A stretch of DNA of 64,000 nucleotides from the NCBI GenBank assembly GCA_003344405.1, contig NOWV01000048.1:248001-312000 (forward strand), given 5' to 3'. The notes under the pieces are model-generated. The model saw nothing but the letters and a program-made list of their open reading frames with translations, was not told where the DNA came from and did no database searches. The position numbers and the translations under genes were made by a program. Origin of the DNA: Trichoplax sp. H2 (lineage: Eukaryota > Placozoa > Uniplacotomia > Trichoplacea). Of the stretch, positions 37,980-52,760 are shown in pieces; the stretch's first letter is position 1; every line of letters starts with the position of its first letter.

Positions 37980-40900
37980 CTAAAGTCAAGGGATAAAGAT
38001 TATATTCAACGTAGTTCAAGCGTGGTTCTTATTTCTAGCTAATCTTGGACAATATCTATTATAGCCATGCCAACTATCATGTACTTCTCGTTGCAGAATA
38101 TAACATGTTGCAAGATTCTATCAAGAACTGCCAAAGGTGCATTCAGTAAAAGGTTAATTATCAACAAGTTAATCACGACAAGTTAATTTTAAATCAATCC
38201 TACGTCGCAGTTATCGGTCGATTATTAAAAGAGAACTGCATCAAATCTCACTTCTAGGTAGGATGACGACCATTTCGTTAACGCGGATCGTAATATAGTG
38301 CAATTAAATTAATTTAGGAAAAATCATGATTGTATAATTTAACAGTGAATGGTCATACGAGTAGAACAATTTCTATATTGGATACTTAACGAATTGTCAT
38401 TGAGTTAAAAAGGAACAAGATTTTACTAAATAATTTTATTTTATACCAATCGAAAAAATGAATACCGTCAAACATGAATACATAAATGGCGAATCCGTTT
38501 ACTATTGAGATAGTTAAAGATAGTACAAACTTGTGTCATTTGCGTGTCCATTTTGCTTGATATCAAAGGATAGTAAATAACTTTCTAAATTAAGACTGCA
38601 TTCATCATAGTAAAAATAACATCTACTTTATAACAATTCTGTCAGTATATAGCGATATCCGCATGCATTTATTCGACGCAGACCTTGTTGCATAGTCTGT
38701 GTATGCAGGCTAACACCCTAAGAGCGATATTGTAAGCAATTGTACAAAGTACACTTTCAAAAAATTTTGGAATTAATTAAACCATTGCAGCCAGTTGGAA
38801 TTGTCCTTATGATGAACGCTTGGCTAGAATGTTTATTTATTTTGATTATTATTTATTCCCTGAATTTATTGTGGCTTTTTGAAATTTACATGTTGCGATT
38901 TTTTTTCCTTTGACTCATAGCTAATATCAGTCGGCGGTTACAGCGTTTCTTATGACGGTAGTTGTCGTATGTATGTTTTAATAGGGACTGGCCAAGTTGA
39001 AGCCTGCCAGTCATGGTTGACTATCTATACTTGAGTCATTTTGGTTATGATCGGTCCTCTATCGCTGGCTGCCCAATCCAAGTATGGAAGTCTAAACGTC
39101 TAAACCTTGGAAATGAAGGGGGAAAAAATATTTCCTTTAACCTCTATACGTTATGCACTGATCAGCCTATCATACTGTATAGTTCAATAGAAAGGGGAAA
39201 ATGCAATTTTCTTCCTTTTTTACCTTTATGGTGACAACAAGAACTACTGAAAGATATACTGTAAGCCAATATTACAGAGGTTTTCAAAGTCCGCCATACA
39301 GACTCGTGTACAGTAGCATTTTTGCCATGATTTATCCACTCGGTCATGAAATAGATTTTGAATCCCTCAGATTTGCCATCTACGAACTTCCAATTTGAGA
39401 TGTTCAGATAGCGCAAATTCCTAATATGTCACTCAACGCATATTAATACTGGTCATAGTACAAGTAGACAGATTTCATCGTATCAGTATCTGTAATTACT
39501 TTATTAAGCTCAAACCGACATTCTACGTTCCCACGGTGCTTAATTAACCAAGTAATTACGAGTACAGTATAGTCAAAAATTCATTTCTCGAAAAAATTGA
39601 CCTTGTTTTCCTTTTGTCATATAATGGCAGACTGTAGTCAATTTCAGGTGGCACTGAATAATTATTATAATCTAAGCTTGATCAGTCTATTTCACGGGCT
39701 ATACACATCTATTTTTTAGCTTAGTCACTGTTTTATTCGTTCTTGTGATTATTGACGCTACCGTTCAATTTTATTACTGATCCTCATTTGCAATGGCTAC
39801 CATAGTCACTCATTGATTGTAGAAAATACCTATTCAATGTATGCTTAGTTACACACCCGCAATGTGCCATTTTAAATCTCACTAGCTCTTGATGATGAGC
39901 CCTATGACATACCACCACCTCTACGCTGATGCAGTGGCAACATGTTATTATCGCTATCTAAATTGACATATCGTTTCTTTCTTGAATAAGTCAATTGGGC
40001 AGTAGTATGGAATAGTCAGTAGAACTAAAGAAAGACTGACTAAGCTGAATAATTGATCTAGTTTGTGAAATGGACTTGATCCTACAAGCTATATATCACA
40101 ATAATTAGTCAAATGGTCAACTAGAGAGTTTAATCTTTTTAGATATGAAAATCTACAGGCGATTTGACTATAGAAATCCGATCTGTGTTGCAGGACTAGC
40201 ACTAGAATCGACATGAAACTGTAGACAACTAGAAGAGGGACTTTAACAATCTATATACTGTCCTATACGACTCCCCTACATTACATATATATATAAATAC
40301 AGTCCAGTAGATTCGTATTTCTATGGAATATGGGAAAGTCGTCTATCATCAAATGATCTTCAATGCGGTTGTATGTACAATGTATATGTGTCACGCTGTT
40401 AGTATACACTTTCATAATTATTAACTGAATTAGTACTATATTGCGTGGAATTTCCATGGGTTTCGCTACTTGATATTGATACAGTAGATTTTATATGTCA
40501 TATAATGTACGGGAGTCATATATTGATGTGGATCCGAATTGATTGATAGAATAGAAAGAATTTCCTTCAAAGTCTCTGATGATGTTGTCGTCTCTGGAGG
40601 CACATGGTTGTACCAGGGACTTTTAGTATTTGTCTCACAAGTCCCAGGCTGTACTATCCATTAGTGCATTGCATTTGCCTAAATCAGCAACTCTAACCAA
40701 GGAGTTGTAATGCCTTAACCTTGCAGTCATCATTTTACAGGTAGGTGGGCAAGTAGAGACCATCGATGGGCTAATATCAATGCATTTATTCACCTATTTT
40801 CCTGCTGCTGATTTGGATTGCAATCATGGACTACGAGAAACAGCCTTGTCCATTTTGGCAGTCCAAGGTGCGATTGCGCCGATACTTCGACTGATAGACA

Positions 40901-43278
40901 GGTGGCATTTTACTGTACTGTACATTTACGGTGCGGTATGGTACGGTACAGTAAGCGTACAGTACAGTACAGTATGTTCGCCTACAGTACAATATAGTAA
41001 AAGATTCGCGATTTTCTCATACTGCCACATTACTGTACTGTACAGTACTGTACTGTACGCTGCGGTAACGAGCGAGCTCGGGACTAACAGACGGACCGAC
41101 CCATCAATCTCGAGTTCTCATCCGCTTCTTCCAACTATACTTAGCATCAGTAGCTTGATTTGCAGTTGGTTTACAAGAATACGTAGGAAAGGAAAGGTAA
41201 ACTTAACTTGTTATTGCTCTTTTCCATACAGATGACATAATTGATGTCTACGGATAGAAAGTAGATGAAGATAAATATGAGCTAGAGTCAATACTTTAGC
41301 CCAAGTATCAGTATACGTTGTACTGTGAAATGTCTCTTTTGGCATCTTTCTCGCCAGCTAGTTTTAGCCATCCCTTGAACCGATCAAACTAGTCTGGATA
41401 CCGCACACATGTGAATGAATTATCCAACGAAATAGGAGTACAACCGAAATTTGAAACTGTACAAAATACTTTAAAAGTTCAGTTATCACTGCTTACTACA
41501 ACTCCAAAGCATTTAAAATATCTTTTGTACTACACCGTGCTTATGGGCGTATACTGGACGGTAGTGTCGAGTAGACGTGTCAATAATCTCCTATGGGAAC
41601 ATCATGACTACTCGCAACAAGTTTGCTAGCTGCCCTTGTCATCAAGAAATCATTAAAGCTACACGATGATACCAATATTGTATTCGATAAGGATTCAACT
41701 GATACACTATAGTGTCTGGATACTATGGAGCTTTTCGCCATGGCATCATCTCTAGATTCCGTGATTTACCACGACACTCCCTCTATCTCCTTCATCACAC
41801 AGTCACTGCACTATCGATGGAATACAACATTCTACCTAACCTTGTAATAACAATCATAACAAGTTATGTAATAAAAAGCCATCAATCTATCCTTAGTAGC
41901 ACTAGTGCTCTACTCATTTTGACGTTAAACGAACGGAAATCTGATCATCTTATGGTAGTCTGTTGTACAACATCGTGCTGTAAATCTTCCATGAATATCA
42001 TACTTAATGATCAAGGATGAACATGACAATGATGGATTGAAAATGCACGTAGTTTAGTTGACGAACAGGTACTTGTTCAGCATGTGTATTATAGTATGTA
42101 TAATTTCACAAATTTATTCACTCACTAACCAACTCCCGCATACTCATCTGCACCGCACATATTAGATTGTATCAAGTCTAGCAATCAACCCAAATGTTGA
42201 TCGATATTGTCGTCTTACCTATAGTAAAGTAGTAGCTTACGAATGAATCATAATCGTAAAGCTATCTTACTGTGCATTGATATAACGTGTCTTTTTAGTC
42301 TATCATTGATCTTAATCTTCTTCATTATTTAGATTATTACCAGTTGTCATATTGAATTTGGCCGTTTACCTCTAGCGTAAGTGATGCATCAATTACTGTA
42401 TACATGTGCTTAACTTTTCTATGAATAGGATTTAATACGTCATAATCTGCAGTAAACCACAATATACAGGTAAAGTCTGCAGATCGAAATATCAGTTATA
42501 CTATACACCAACACTGAAACTTTTGTCATCATTGGGTGAATATACGTATGGACAGCTTACGATTAAATCAGTCATGGCACTACTAGTGACGCTCATTTCT
42601 TTCTAACCATGACCCTTTGAAAAAGCACCAGTTTCCACTAGGTGCGATGACATTAGTATTACAGGCAATTTCGTACTTTTCGCTCACTATAACAAGAAAA
42701 ATTATTCAATAATTCATATTAAGTACGTCATCATACGACCGGATATTCAGGATGTGTACTAAAATCATTAGTAGAGAATCCTTTCAAGCTACACAATATA
42801 CAGTAGTTATGATGATATAAGACCATTTCGTAGCATAGATGGTCCACTCTATTGTAGGTAGTAATCGGAAATTCAGGACTACCGTTGTTTCTGTTATACG
42901 GTATATGTACACGTACATGTACGATGTTATCGCTTTATTACTTTAGTAGCAGTGTTCAAGTCTTTGACTCTTATTGATGTTATCAGCCACGAAGACGATT
43001 CTAAATGAATACATGTATCACAGACCTGTATTTCCTTATGTTAAAACTTGCTAATTGACGCGTATATCACCTACCGACAGGGTTAAACATCATGATACAT
43101 TAAAATTCTATTACCCTCAAATAGATACAGTGCTATCACTATAGCAGAAATCTCCTACAGCTCGATAATATCCAGTAGAAGCTATTTTTAGTCCACCTTG
43201 CAATAACGAAGTATTTGCTTAAATAGAATACTATGTACCTATTTAAAAATTTCAATGACCATGTTTTCTATTAACAGG
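37980..43278. other. Region upstream of MYO10, no confident gene
   Basis: About 5.3 kb. It should contain the MYO10 promoter and the missing N-terminal exon on the minus strand. Open frames at 39013-39416, 40780-41235, 41411-41629 and 41712-42020 show no family motif, and one runs through the GTAC repeat. A possible non-coding exon lies at about 42331-42377 (acceptor TTATTTAG, donor GTAAGT) and could be 5'UTR for the small ORF at 43296. Confidence 0.5.
40911..41058. repeat. Second GTAC-rich inverted pentamer repeat cluster
   Basis: Same TACAG/CTGTA alternation as at 7900-8322, in two dense blocks at 40911-40990 and 41031-41058. It lies about 3 kb upstream of the first recognisable MYO10 exon. 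Confidence 0.85.
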
Positions 43279-43424
43279 AAATTAAAAATCCTACCATGGA
43301 CGAATGGGTTTTAGACGAAAATCAATTTGCGTATGTTATCGCCGTTATATTAATTATTTGGATAATTCTAGGCTATTTCTTTCATCCTCACTTTGAAAGA
43401 CGTCCCAAAAAGAAGCAAGAGTAA
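43279..43424 (+). CDS. Candidate 42-residue single-pass membrane protein
   Basis: An ATG in good context (CTACCATGG) at 43296 opens 42 codons ending TAA at 43422-43424. The start is acidic (MDEWVLDENQ), followed by one strong hydrophobic helix (FAYVIAVILIIWIILGYFF, residues 11-29) and a basic end (ERRPKKKQE). A splice acceptor TTCTATTAACAG ends at 43278, so this looks like a last exon; the listed start is that acceptor edge. The frame is open back to the acceptor, so it could instead be the tail-anchored end of a longer spliced protein. I recognise no family. The layout (acidic outside or lumenal end, helix, lysine-rich cytosolic end) fits a small integral membrane protein. Confidence 0.45.
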
Positions 43425-45974
43425 AGACCTTTTGCATTTGTTTCTTGAACTGTTAACTTCAAAATAGCCATGCAGTTAAATCTATTTTAGAATCAAAATG
43501 CCTGAGCATTAAGTATTAACGGTATGCAGCCGTACACTTAATTATTATTACGTCAAGCCTACATGATGGCTTTTCTTAACTAGCTAACTTCCTATTTTTA
43601 CGTGGTTGATGCTATCTTTGTACGTTTGATGGAGAATGCTCAATTGGCTTAATCAATGAATGTTATGTAGGGTAATCATTTGTGTCATGCTAATTTTTTT
43701 TTAGGCCTAAAAATCAGTGTTGTTTACTTAATCTTTAGCACAATTTATTGTTTTTCTAAGAGTAAGATTTCACATGTACAAATTGGTGATTGATTAGCAT
43801 TTTGTTTTATTTAAAACTGTATTTAAATGCATACGAGATTGCTATCTTTATCCCTTTTTTGGTTACTAAAGTTAATAAAAAAAAACCAATGAATTCCAAC
43901 CATTTTATTGAAGTAAGCGAACTTGCATATTGAAGATAGAATGGTAGTATAATTATCGAATTTGCAGGCAATGTGGACACATATCGTACAGTACCTTATT
44001 TTACGATTACTCTTCGTTCATAAATTAATCATACTACAGAATTTGAGATACAAGTATATTGATTTATTATTGATGCCACTTATTTACTACTATATCTAAT
44101 GGACTAATTTACAATCAAAATATTTTAAAATTTAGCTTGTAATTACCAGTTCGATTTTAGTATACATTATTGTAAGTTATAATACCCGCCCATGATCATT
44201 ACTAGGTGGAATAAATCGGCTAATGTATACTATTTCATATACGGTATGCCAACTATAAAGTTTTACTGGCGTATTTGGAAAGAGTCTTAACGTCAATTTT
44301 AGTTTTTTAGTTTGATAGAAAAATATACCATTAAATTATTATTATAAAACTATAGCAATGTCATGCTTATAATTATAATTTATAGTATACAGCCGTAGTG
44401 AATTTATTCTATAGCAGTCAATTTTAGGTCAAGTTTTTTTATTATTGTAGTCTGATTATATTTAATGATGATCTCACAATTAATCTATTATATATTTATC
44501 TGAAACACTCTCACTCTTCACTGATGTTGAATGCCTACTAATTTCTTTATAGGTAATGATTTAAAGTTATGAGTATATAGGATGCGTTACCAAAGACATT
44601 TCGACTATACTTTCTACCGTGTGTTAGCTACTAAATAGCAGTAAGATCACTTACCCGAAACATTACCATGATTGATGAACGATATACGGGTACTGGAATT
44701 ACCAACTTTTTTATCAATAATAATTATAATTTACGTAAATTATAACTAATGTAATTTTCCATGATTTATATTGCATATACTGTATATAATGACCGTTAGT
44801 GTTGTTTTAATTAATAATTAATTAATCTATGTCAATTGCCAAGCTATGACTTGACTTGATTATTTACCCGAACCATTGCTACTATGGTATGTATAATTCA
44901 AATTCTTTTAGTCGATAATAATTTAAGTTAAACTCGTGCTACAATTTATTATCGCCATTTGATGTATTGTATTATTCCAATTATATATATTATTATTGAA
45001 CGACAAATTTATAATCACTTACTGGAAATATTTTTGTTATTGGTAAATGATATGCGTATGCGCTATTACTATACTAAATTTTTTTTCTCCTGAATAATGG
45101 ATTGTTGTAAATTAAAACTTATAATAAGAGAACAGAAGTAGCTCTATAGCCTGAAAAGTCTTGGCTGGTGTTCTGTACAAATTCATCTTTCATATGGTCA
45201 CAATGAACCTAGTTTCATTCAAGTTCAAAACTCTAAAAGTTACACTTTATTCAGCCATGGTCAAATTGATGTTTCTGTATTTCTGTGTATTTTCTAAACA
45301 GTCAATTGTGTCAATGTTATACGCCAGGAAAATAAGAAGCAAATATAGCACATGAGGGTACAATTATTTTCTTAAGTAAAGGTTTGTTTAGTTGGTATAA
45401 TCACTCTAGATCAGACTCACCAATAAGACTTTAATGACTACTTGTATACTTCCATAATTCATGTACTTGTACGAGGTATTTTCTACTTGGAATATGCTGC
45501 ATAAAATACAACTCAGACAGATTGAGTCAATACGCAATTTAAAATGAAAAATTTGATAGCTAATATTCGAGATTCCAGTTCTTTAGTTGATTGTCCTATA
45601 TCAAAGGTTAAACTTTCTAGACTTTATTGGAGTGTAAAATTTGTTTAGTAGATCTACTTCTATTTTGTTATGTACGCAGTAATCAATTTAGAGTATTGTA
45701 TTATGTAAATAATATGATCAAAATATGAACTTCTACAGTTGCGACAGCTGGCGTCCAGAAATTATTCACCTAAATTTGAGAGATGCGCTAACAAAGAAAC
45801 ACTATTTTAAGCTATTCGATAGAAATATGATGTTGATTTCTTCAAAAAAAATAAATAAAACAGATGACAAAGATATCATTAAATGCTTCATACTTGACTA
45901 TAATGGCTACTGCCAGAAAAGGAAAGGTAAGCTGATAGAAGAAAGTATCAGAATCCTCAAGCAATCATAAATGA

Positions 45975-46500
45975 GATTTTCGTGATTACTAATCAACATC
46001 AATGTATCTTTTATTCTAAAATCGAAATAAGTGAGTAGATTTTGTTGAAGAGTTGGGCCAGTCGAGAAAGAGTAATACAGTCTAATCGAGATATTAAAGC
46101 TATTATTTTCGTTATAATAAAATCTTTATTCGTATCACAATCGATTTATAGCATTGATACCGAATACGTCAAGATATTTCGTAATTATTAACCGATATTA
46201 ATGTGATTTTTATTCTATAATCGAAATAAATGAGTAGATTTTGTAGAAGAGTTTCGCAATAGATTTATACTAATGATACTGGAAATGTCAAGATATTTCG
46301 TGACTATTAACGACATCAATATTACTTTTATTCTACAGGCGAAATAGATAGGTCAATTTTATGGAAAAGCTAGACTAGTCGAGAAAGAGTAATACATTCT
46401 AATCGAGACATTAAAGCTATTATATTAATTGAAGTAAAATCTTTACCCGTATCGCAATCGATTCTATTAATGATGCAGAATATATTAAGATACTTACAAC
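45975..46500. repeat. Tandem repeat, 3 units of about 115-205 bp
   Basis: Units begin near 45979, 46180 and 46299 with TTCGTGATTACTAATCAACATC or close variants (first 20 bases or fewer shared). The outer units share AGTCGAGAAAGAGTAATACA and the phrase CTAATCGAGA.ATTAAAGCTATTAT; the middle unit lacks that part. Confidence 0.7.
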
Positions 46501-49252
46501 ATTTTATCATTTAGGCAAGCAATCATACAATTTACACACTTTGGTAGCTTCAAAGAATAAAAGAACGGGTGTTTTTAATTATAAAATCGTAGCTATTATG
46601 ATGCATGTTTTAAGAATATAATAGTCCATTTTACAAATGTTAACTGATATAGTATTGTTAGGTAAATCACCTGATGATCATTTTTATAATATGAAATAAC
46701 GATTTACTGATTTTTCAACACTCAATAAACGATATGGTAATACAAAAAATAAAACAAATGAATATTTCGATCTCATTCATAAAGTTATACTAATATATAG
46801 TGTTTAAAAAGGGCGGCATGCATTAGGCTTCGCAATGTCAATATTACACTAACTGAAAAGGAATTAAAACCATCTACTGAAGCTAAAATGATCTTTTGCT
46901 ACAGTAGTTACAATAGATGAATCGTGTACTGGCTATTATCTATTTACATAAAAAACTAATTCTATTTTTGTTGCAACTCAATTTTACAGTTCCGTAGGAA
47001 ATGTTAGTGCATTATTTTTACTACAAAATAACACTTCAGTAGATTTCGAAATAAAATTAAACTATTTCTGACTCATTCATATTGAGAATTTAACGGTTAT
47101 ACAAACGATATTTATCATCTATGGAAACGATAAATAGAAATAGCGAAATTTATATCAAAACAATATTTTATCAACGTAAGGCTAATTCATTTGTTATAAA
47201 TATAAATTCTTCCACTATTGATAAATATTTCATTATCAGTTAAACTATTTCCAACACAAAGAATAATTAATTATAAATAATTTCTATTCATTTAATACTG
47301 AATTCATCTATCCGATCAAAGGTCGAAATGACGATGTTAGCTTGTTGATTTAGAACAATATCCATCTTGTAATAAATATTATTGTATCAAATCAAGCGTT
47401 TTGATGTAAGGATATCCAAGTTTATATAGAATCCTATTGAAATTAATCTATTATCGGTATTTTAGCTCAAGATCCACCAATAAGGGCAAGCTTATACACT
47501 ACCAGGTTACATTAAATGTTATAATTTAAGGAGGAAATGAAATTATTCTTGTGGTATCTAATGGCTATGCCGAAATAAATGTCGAAAGAATAATGCATGG
47601 AGGTGTTTTTTTGCCATCAATTTTGATATTTTTTCAGTTTATGCCTATAACTAGTATGGTAATAACTTATACCATTTAGGCTAAATTACCATTTGAAAAT
47701 GTTTCATACATTAATTATTAAGCTCGCTAAAAGTTTATTACATATATCCTAATGTATAATGAAAAATTGCATGCCAAGTCTATTTCATAAATAAAAAATA
47801 GATAGCATTTATTATAATAAACACTCCTACAGATATTGAGAATTTCAATTTCCAATCTATTGACATAAATACTTATGCTCATATCCACCGTAATTATTTA
47901 TTTGTAAGTTTATAAATAACTTAGGCGTAGGTAGTCAACAAAATAAATCGCAAAGGAAGAAGTTGGCTTTCTATCAATTTAATTCAATCAATATTTCCGT
48001 TTGTAGGCTAAAAACTCTCCACTACACTGTTACCCTACCAAATTTATATACCGCACATATGAATCGTCACTAAAATATTTCAAATTAAAAGTTACATAAC
48101 TTAGCCCCATCTATTTCTTGAGGCATAGATAATGATTTAGTTAAGGTAAAAATTCTAGGATATATTGCCACTACAAAATGATGATAGATAGTATATTGTA
48201 GAGAAAGTATGGGTCATGACTTCTTCTGCATCCGATTCATTTTATTAATTCAGCACGTCAAGGAATATTAAATTATTATATTTATTAATCAAAGTTATAT
48301 TGTACACGTAGATTGAACTTTACATTGGTCCAAAATTATACGAGCTTGCTTTATGGAAAGGAAAGCTAGAACCTTTTAATTTCTGTTATCAGATAGGTCA
48401 AAGCTTGCTAATTCGTCAATTGAATTGCTAACGGTATATTTCAGCAGTAATCAAACATGAATTATTAAAATAGGAATGGAATAATTACTTTTCTCAAGAA
48501 CATCCATATAATTTATCAAAAGAAGTTTTAAAATTCTAGTAATTGTATTTCCGGAAGTGAGATATTGCTTACATACTGAAGAAGCATAGTTAGAACATAA
48601 GGATTAGTGTTTGTTATTATTCATTTACGGCTGTCATACACTTATTAGTCTGATCGTTGCTAATTAGTTTTATGCACCAATGCTCTTAAGGCAGAATAAT
48701 TTTGACGTAATTTTTGCCCTACTAAGAAGTCATTGCATGTGCCAATTCACTACTAAATATTATTTTATGCGCTAGAAAGAATTATTCAACATCATCAAAG
48801 GCGTTCAGATTTTTGGTCCCAAATACAGTATATTCATTTTTAATAAATTATTACAGTAATTAAATTAAATAAATAAAATACTTCATAATACACATTATAA
48901 GTTCATTAATTCACTCTAGGATTTAATCCATCAACAACAAGCAAATACTTACAACGTATTCGCTCAGTATAGAAAAGACACGTTACTTATGTTAAATTTC
49001 GTAGGAATGTTGCTGTAATATCAATGACTGCCATGCAATCTCAGGTATAACCTCGTTAGATTGATAAATACTGCCACATATCAAATATTTACTTATAGTT
49101 GGTTTCTTTATTTTGTGTTGTAATTTCCATCTGTATTAGTATTACTTTTATCCTAAGCAGTTATTAATCATCAATAAGCAGTCGATGTTAATTTCAAAAA
49201 CATGACAATAGAAATAATCATTTAACTTTGTCTTCTTTGGTGGAAATGTAGT

Positions 49253-49429
49253 TTAAAAAATAACATTTTGTACGTAACCTAAAGGTAACAGATAGAATAC
49301 TGCATTTTTTAACTTGATACCGGTATTTAATCGCCCATCAATCCACTCATCAATCAACCAATTAGGCATAATTTGCTTAATGGCATCCAGGTTGAACGAA
49401 ATTGTACTATCTACACAATGGGATTTCAT
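49253..49429 (-). CDS. Possible 58-residue small ORF, unrecognised
   Basis: Minus-strand ORF whose middle reads IKQIMPNWLIDEWIDGRLNT, richer in W, D, P and G than chance AT-rich ORFs usually are. No family, signal or splice evidence. It may be chance, a decayed exon or a real small gene. Confidence 0.15.
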   Translation of the reverse strand: MKSHCVDSTISFNLDAIKQIMPNWLIDEWIDGRLNTGIKLKNAVFYLLPLGYVQNVIF

Positions 49430-51189
49430 GATTTGTATTTTATTTATCAGTTTCCCTGATTAAATTTGTCGTAAACATCTTTCATTTACAATCACAGTTA
49501 TCTACCGTTGGATTATAATTTTAATATTTTAGATTGATTTCTTATGTAATCATAGCTTGTCACGCTATTTTTAAGTCTGATCAATCACTTCGTTTCAATG
49601 CTGGATTCCAATTTTTCAATAAATTTTCACTCACACATTAGCAGGTCTATAAGCGTGAAGAAATAGGTATATAATAAGTAGCTGACAATGTAATTCTTCA
49701 ACGATTACGGAAAGACACCTATCCAAGACAGTCAAGCCTAACATACTCTTCTATAATATGGCAGAGTAAATCAATTTGTTCCAATAAACTGTCAACAAGA
49801 ATTTCGTAGAATTTTGCAGGAACTTTAAAAATAGAATAAAAATCTTAAAAAGCCTATGAAATATTGCAATGTGACGTTTGTGACATTCTACACAGCTATC
49901 GTTCAATGATTGAATACTATATCATAATTTAGTTTATTTCTAATCCATTTCTGATAATCCCAAAGCGTATTTTGCAACTAAAATACAAGAATGATTCTCA
50001 AGGATAAGCAATTTTATTTTCTAGTAAGTATTTTACTTCAGGGTTTCCACGTTAAGACTTTGTGTCTATAAAAGCTATAAACTGTATAATCAAAGGTAAA
50101 AGTCCAAAATAATTTTCTATAGATTAATCATTAATAAATCAAAGTCGATACTGTTATTTAATTCTGTGAGCTATGTAATATGTCATGAAATTGATAAATC
50201 AACATAATCTAGAATGATTGGATACTATTACAATTTTTCAAGACCTTAAAATAATAGCAGGTATTGCAGTAACCAATACTATTTAATTGACTTCTATTCT
50301 GGTGCTTTCAAGTAGAGCCAACAGGAAGACAGATACTTTATCATGGGGTGCTCCATTATAATTTCTAAAGGACTATTTTCTGTCTCTGTTTACAGCATCG
50401 TTATTTAGACGTCCATTAATATAATATTAGAAATAAAAGATCGAAGCTCCGTTATATAAACCTTAGCTCACTGTTATCCTATTTTATACTTACTGAATGC
50501 ACTGAGGTATAAGAAAGAGATAGAGCAAAATTTTAATTTTATAACTTCACTGTAATTTTTGGCTCAATGTTACCCACTTCCTATTTAACTAATAATTGTA
50601 GTCGTAGGATTTCTAATCTTAAGGATAGAAAGATCAAGATTCTATTAAGCATGAACTACTTTTATTCCTTATTCATTCTTTTCATTTTAATTTGACTAAC
50701 TGCAATTAATCAATTTTGCTAATTGTTAGAAGAGGGATTCTAGAATACTGTAAATCACAATAATATATATTTTTATCCGTTAATAATTCTTACCATTTTT
50801 GTCTCCAATTGCATTCATAAGTAATACATCTAGTCAATGTAAGGAATAATAATTGTCTTGCTTTACATATGTCTGATTTGATGATTATATTAATTTATTT
50901 AATTTTAAATGAATCTATTTAAGAGCCTTAAGGATGGATCACAACGTCTAGTATGCAAATAGAGGAGGACCTACTATTATATAATGAATGCTAAAGTAAC
51001 GACATCAAGAACCTATTACCTTATGTGTTCTGTCATTCATAATATATGGACTATAATCGTGATTTCTATACAGAACAGAAGATTTTTCTTTTCTACTCAT
51101 TGTCAATCATCCTAGCCAATACTCATACCTTTTCTAACAAATTAAATATATCTTTTATCTCTTTCCTTTAATCGAACTAGTACGTTATT

Positions 51190-51290
51190 ATAACTTATAA
51201 AATAAAGTAGGACAGAACAGAACCAGGTGTATCTAGTTCTATTCAAGATATGTAAATAAAGTACGATAAAACAGAGCTAGATGCCAATAC
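51190..51290. repeat. Short two-copy repeat of about 50 bp
   Basis: AAATAAAGTAGGACAGAACAG recurs about 55 bp later as AAATAAAGTACGATAAAACAG (20 or fewer bases compared), each followed by AGCTAG or GTATCTAG. Confidence 0.55.
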
Positions 51291-52489
51291 CTTTTATATG
51301 CGGCATTTTTCTCTCAAATTTTTGCCCATATTAATAATAATTTACTATACAAAATCTAGGCTAAATTCAATCGAAAGAAACCACAAACAAAAAATATATG
51401 AACGGGAGCTGCAAGCAATAACTCGTCTCAAAATCTGTCAATAGGAACGAATTCACTAATGCTATATATATGACCGATTTCGCATCGGGCCTCGTTCAAC
51501 ATATATTTTTGGTCAAAAAATTGATAAGATGCCGGTGTTACAATTATTAAGCACGTTTATCAAATGATGATAATGAATGTCATAATTCTTACAAAGTCTA
51601 TCTATGATCAGTGACGAAACTTTTTAATTTTTGCACACCAGCCTTTGCCATGATAATGTTATATCAATACATCTGTATATAGCCATAGACTTGAAACTGT
51701 CATTTTGATTTAAAGTAGATGCCTGTATTCAATGAATAATCTTAAATACAGTGTCAAATATTGTCGTAATGTGTGATTGTTGCCAGATTTAATCTCATCA
51801 TTTTAATTTCGAACACGTATCTGTATCTAACTTGAACGATAAAACTTGGCGACAATTTCAAAATTTTAAAATATTCCCAAGTTCTAATTGAGGATAAACT
51901 ATATCCCATTATTTTTTATCTCTTTAAACATGCTTATAGTGATATCTGTCTTTAATCAAATAAATGTAGCCTTGTTTATCAATTTCTAAAGTGTAGTTGT
52001 AATGATGGATAGACTTTGCGTCATTATTAAATATTTAATGAGAGAATTTACCTATTTTATCAGCCCTTAAAATATGGCTACACTTAACCATAAGCTTCAA
52101 GTCACTTTGTTAGTTTTTAGCAAAAAAATATACCCGTATCAGTAAGTAGCTAATCAAAAATATGATTGTAAAAAAGATAAACAGTATGCTACCATTATAA
52201 TTTTTAACGAAAGAACCCCAGTACTTTGTCAAATCTTAAAGCACGAATAGACTTTTATTATACTGTTATGTTAAATTTTAGATAAGAAATTGATTTATGA
52301 CATCAAACTTAAAAGTAGTTAGAATTTTGGATAGACTTTTCATCAAGGTTTTAATTTTTAGCGTCGAAATTGAACTATATTTTCAAATGTTAAGTATTGT
52401 ATAACTATGGTTAAAGTTGATTTTGTACTATTATTTTCAATTTTTAACGAAGAAATGTATCTGCTATATCGAATCTTAAATATGGTTGC

Positions 52490-52760
52490 ATTTAAGGAAA
52501 GCTTTTTATGCGCTACTTTGATGTTAAATATAGATATATTAATAGCTCCTATAATTAGGAAATTCAATTTCAATATTAATTCTGAAAGTAAAGTTATATT
52601 TAACGATAGTTTTTATGCACTAATTTGATGTCGAATATAGACTTGTACATTAATAGCTACCTCTAACAAGGAAATTCAATCTCAGTATGAACTCTTAAAG
52701 TATAGTCATATTTAAGGATAAAGTTATGCCACCACTTGAACTACTGCAGATAGATTCATC
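52490..52760. repeat. Tandem repeat of about 107 bp, 2-3 copies
   Basis: TTTGATGTTAAATATAGA near 52518 and TTTGATGTCGAATATAGA near 52625 are each followed by ATTAATAGCT.C, AGGAAATTCAAT and AAAGT.TA.T.ATATTTAA. A weaker third copy follows toward 52760, and weaker copies may extend left to about 52030. Confidence 0.65.

Noticed and set aside
40780-42020. Plus-strand ORFs upstream of MYO10
   Set aside because: No motif recognised and one runs through the GTAC repeat. A decayed mobile element is possible but I see no termini or transposase motif.
45725-45970. Plus-strand ORF of 81 codons
   Set aside because: The length is near what chance gives at this AT content, there is no family motif or splice context, and it abuts a tandem repeat.
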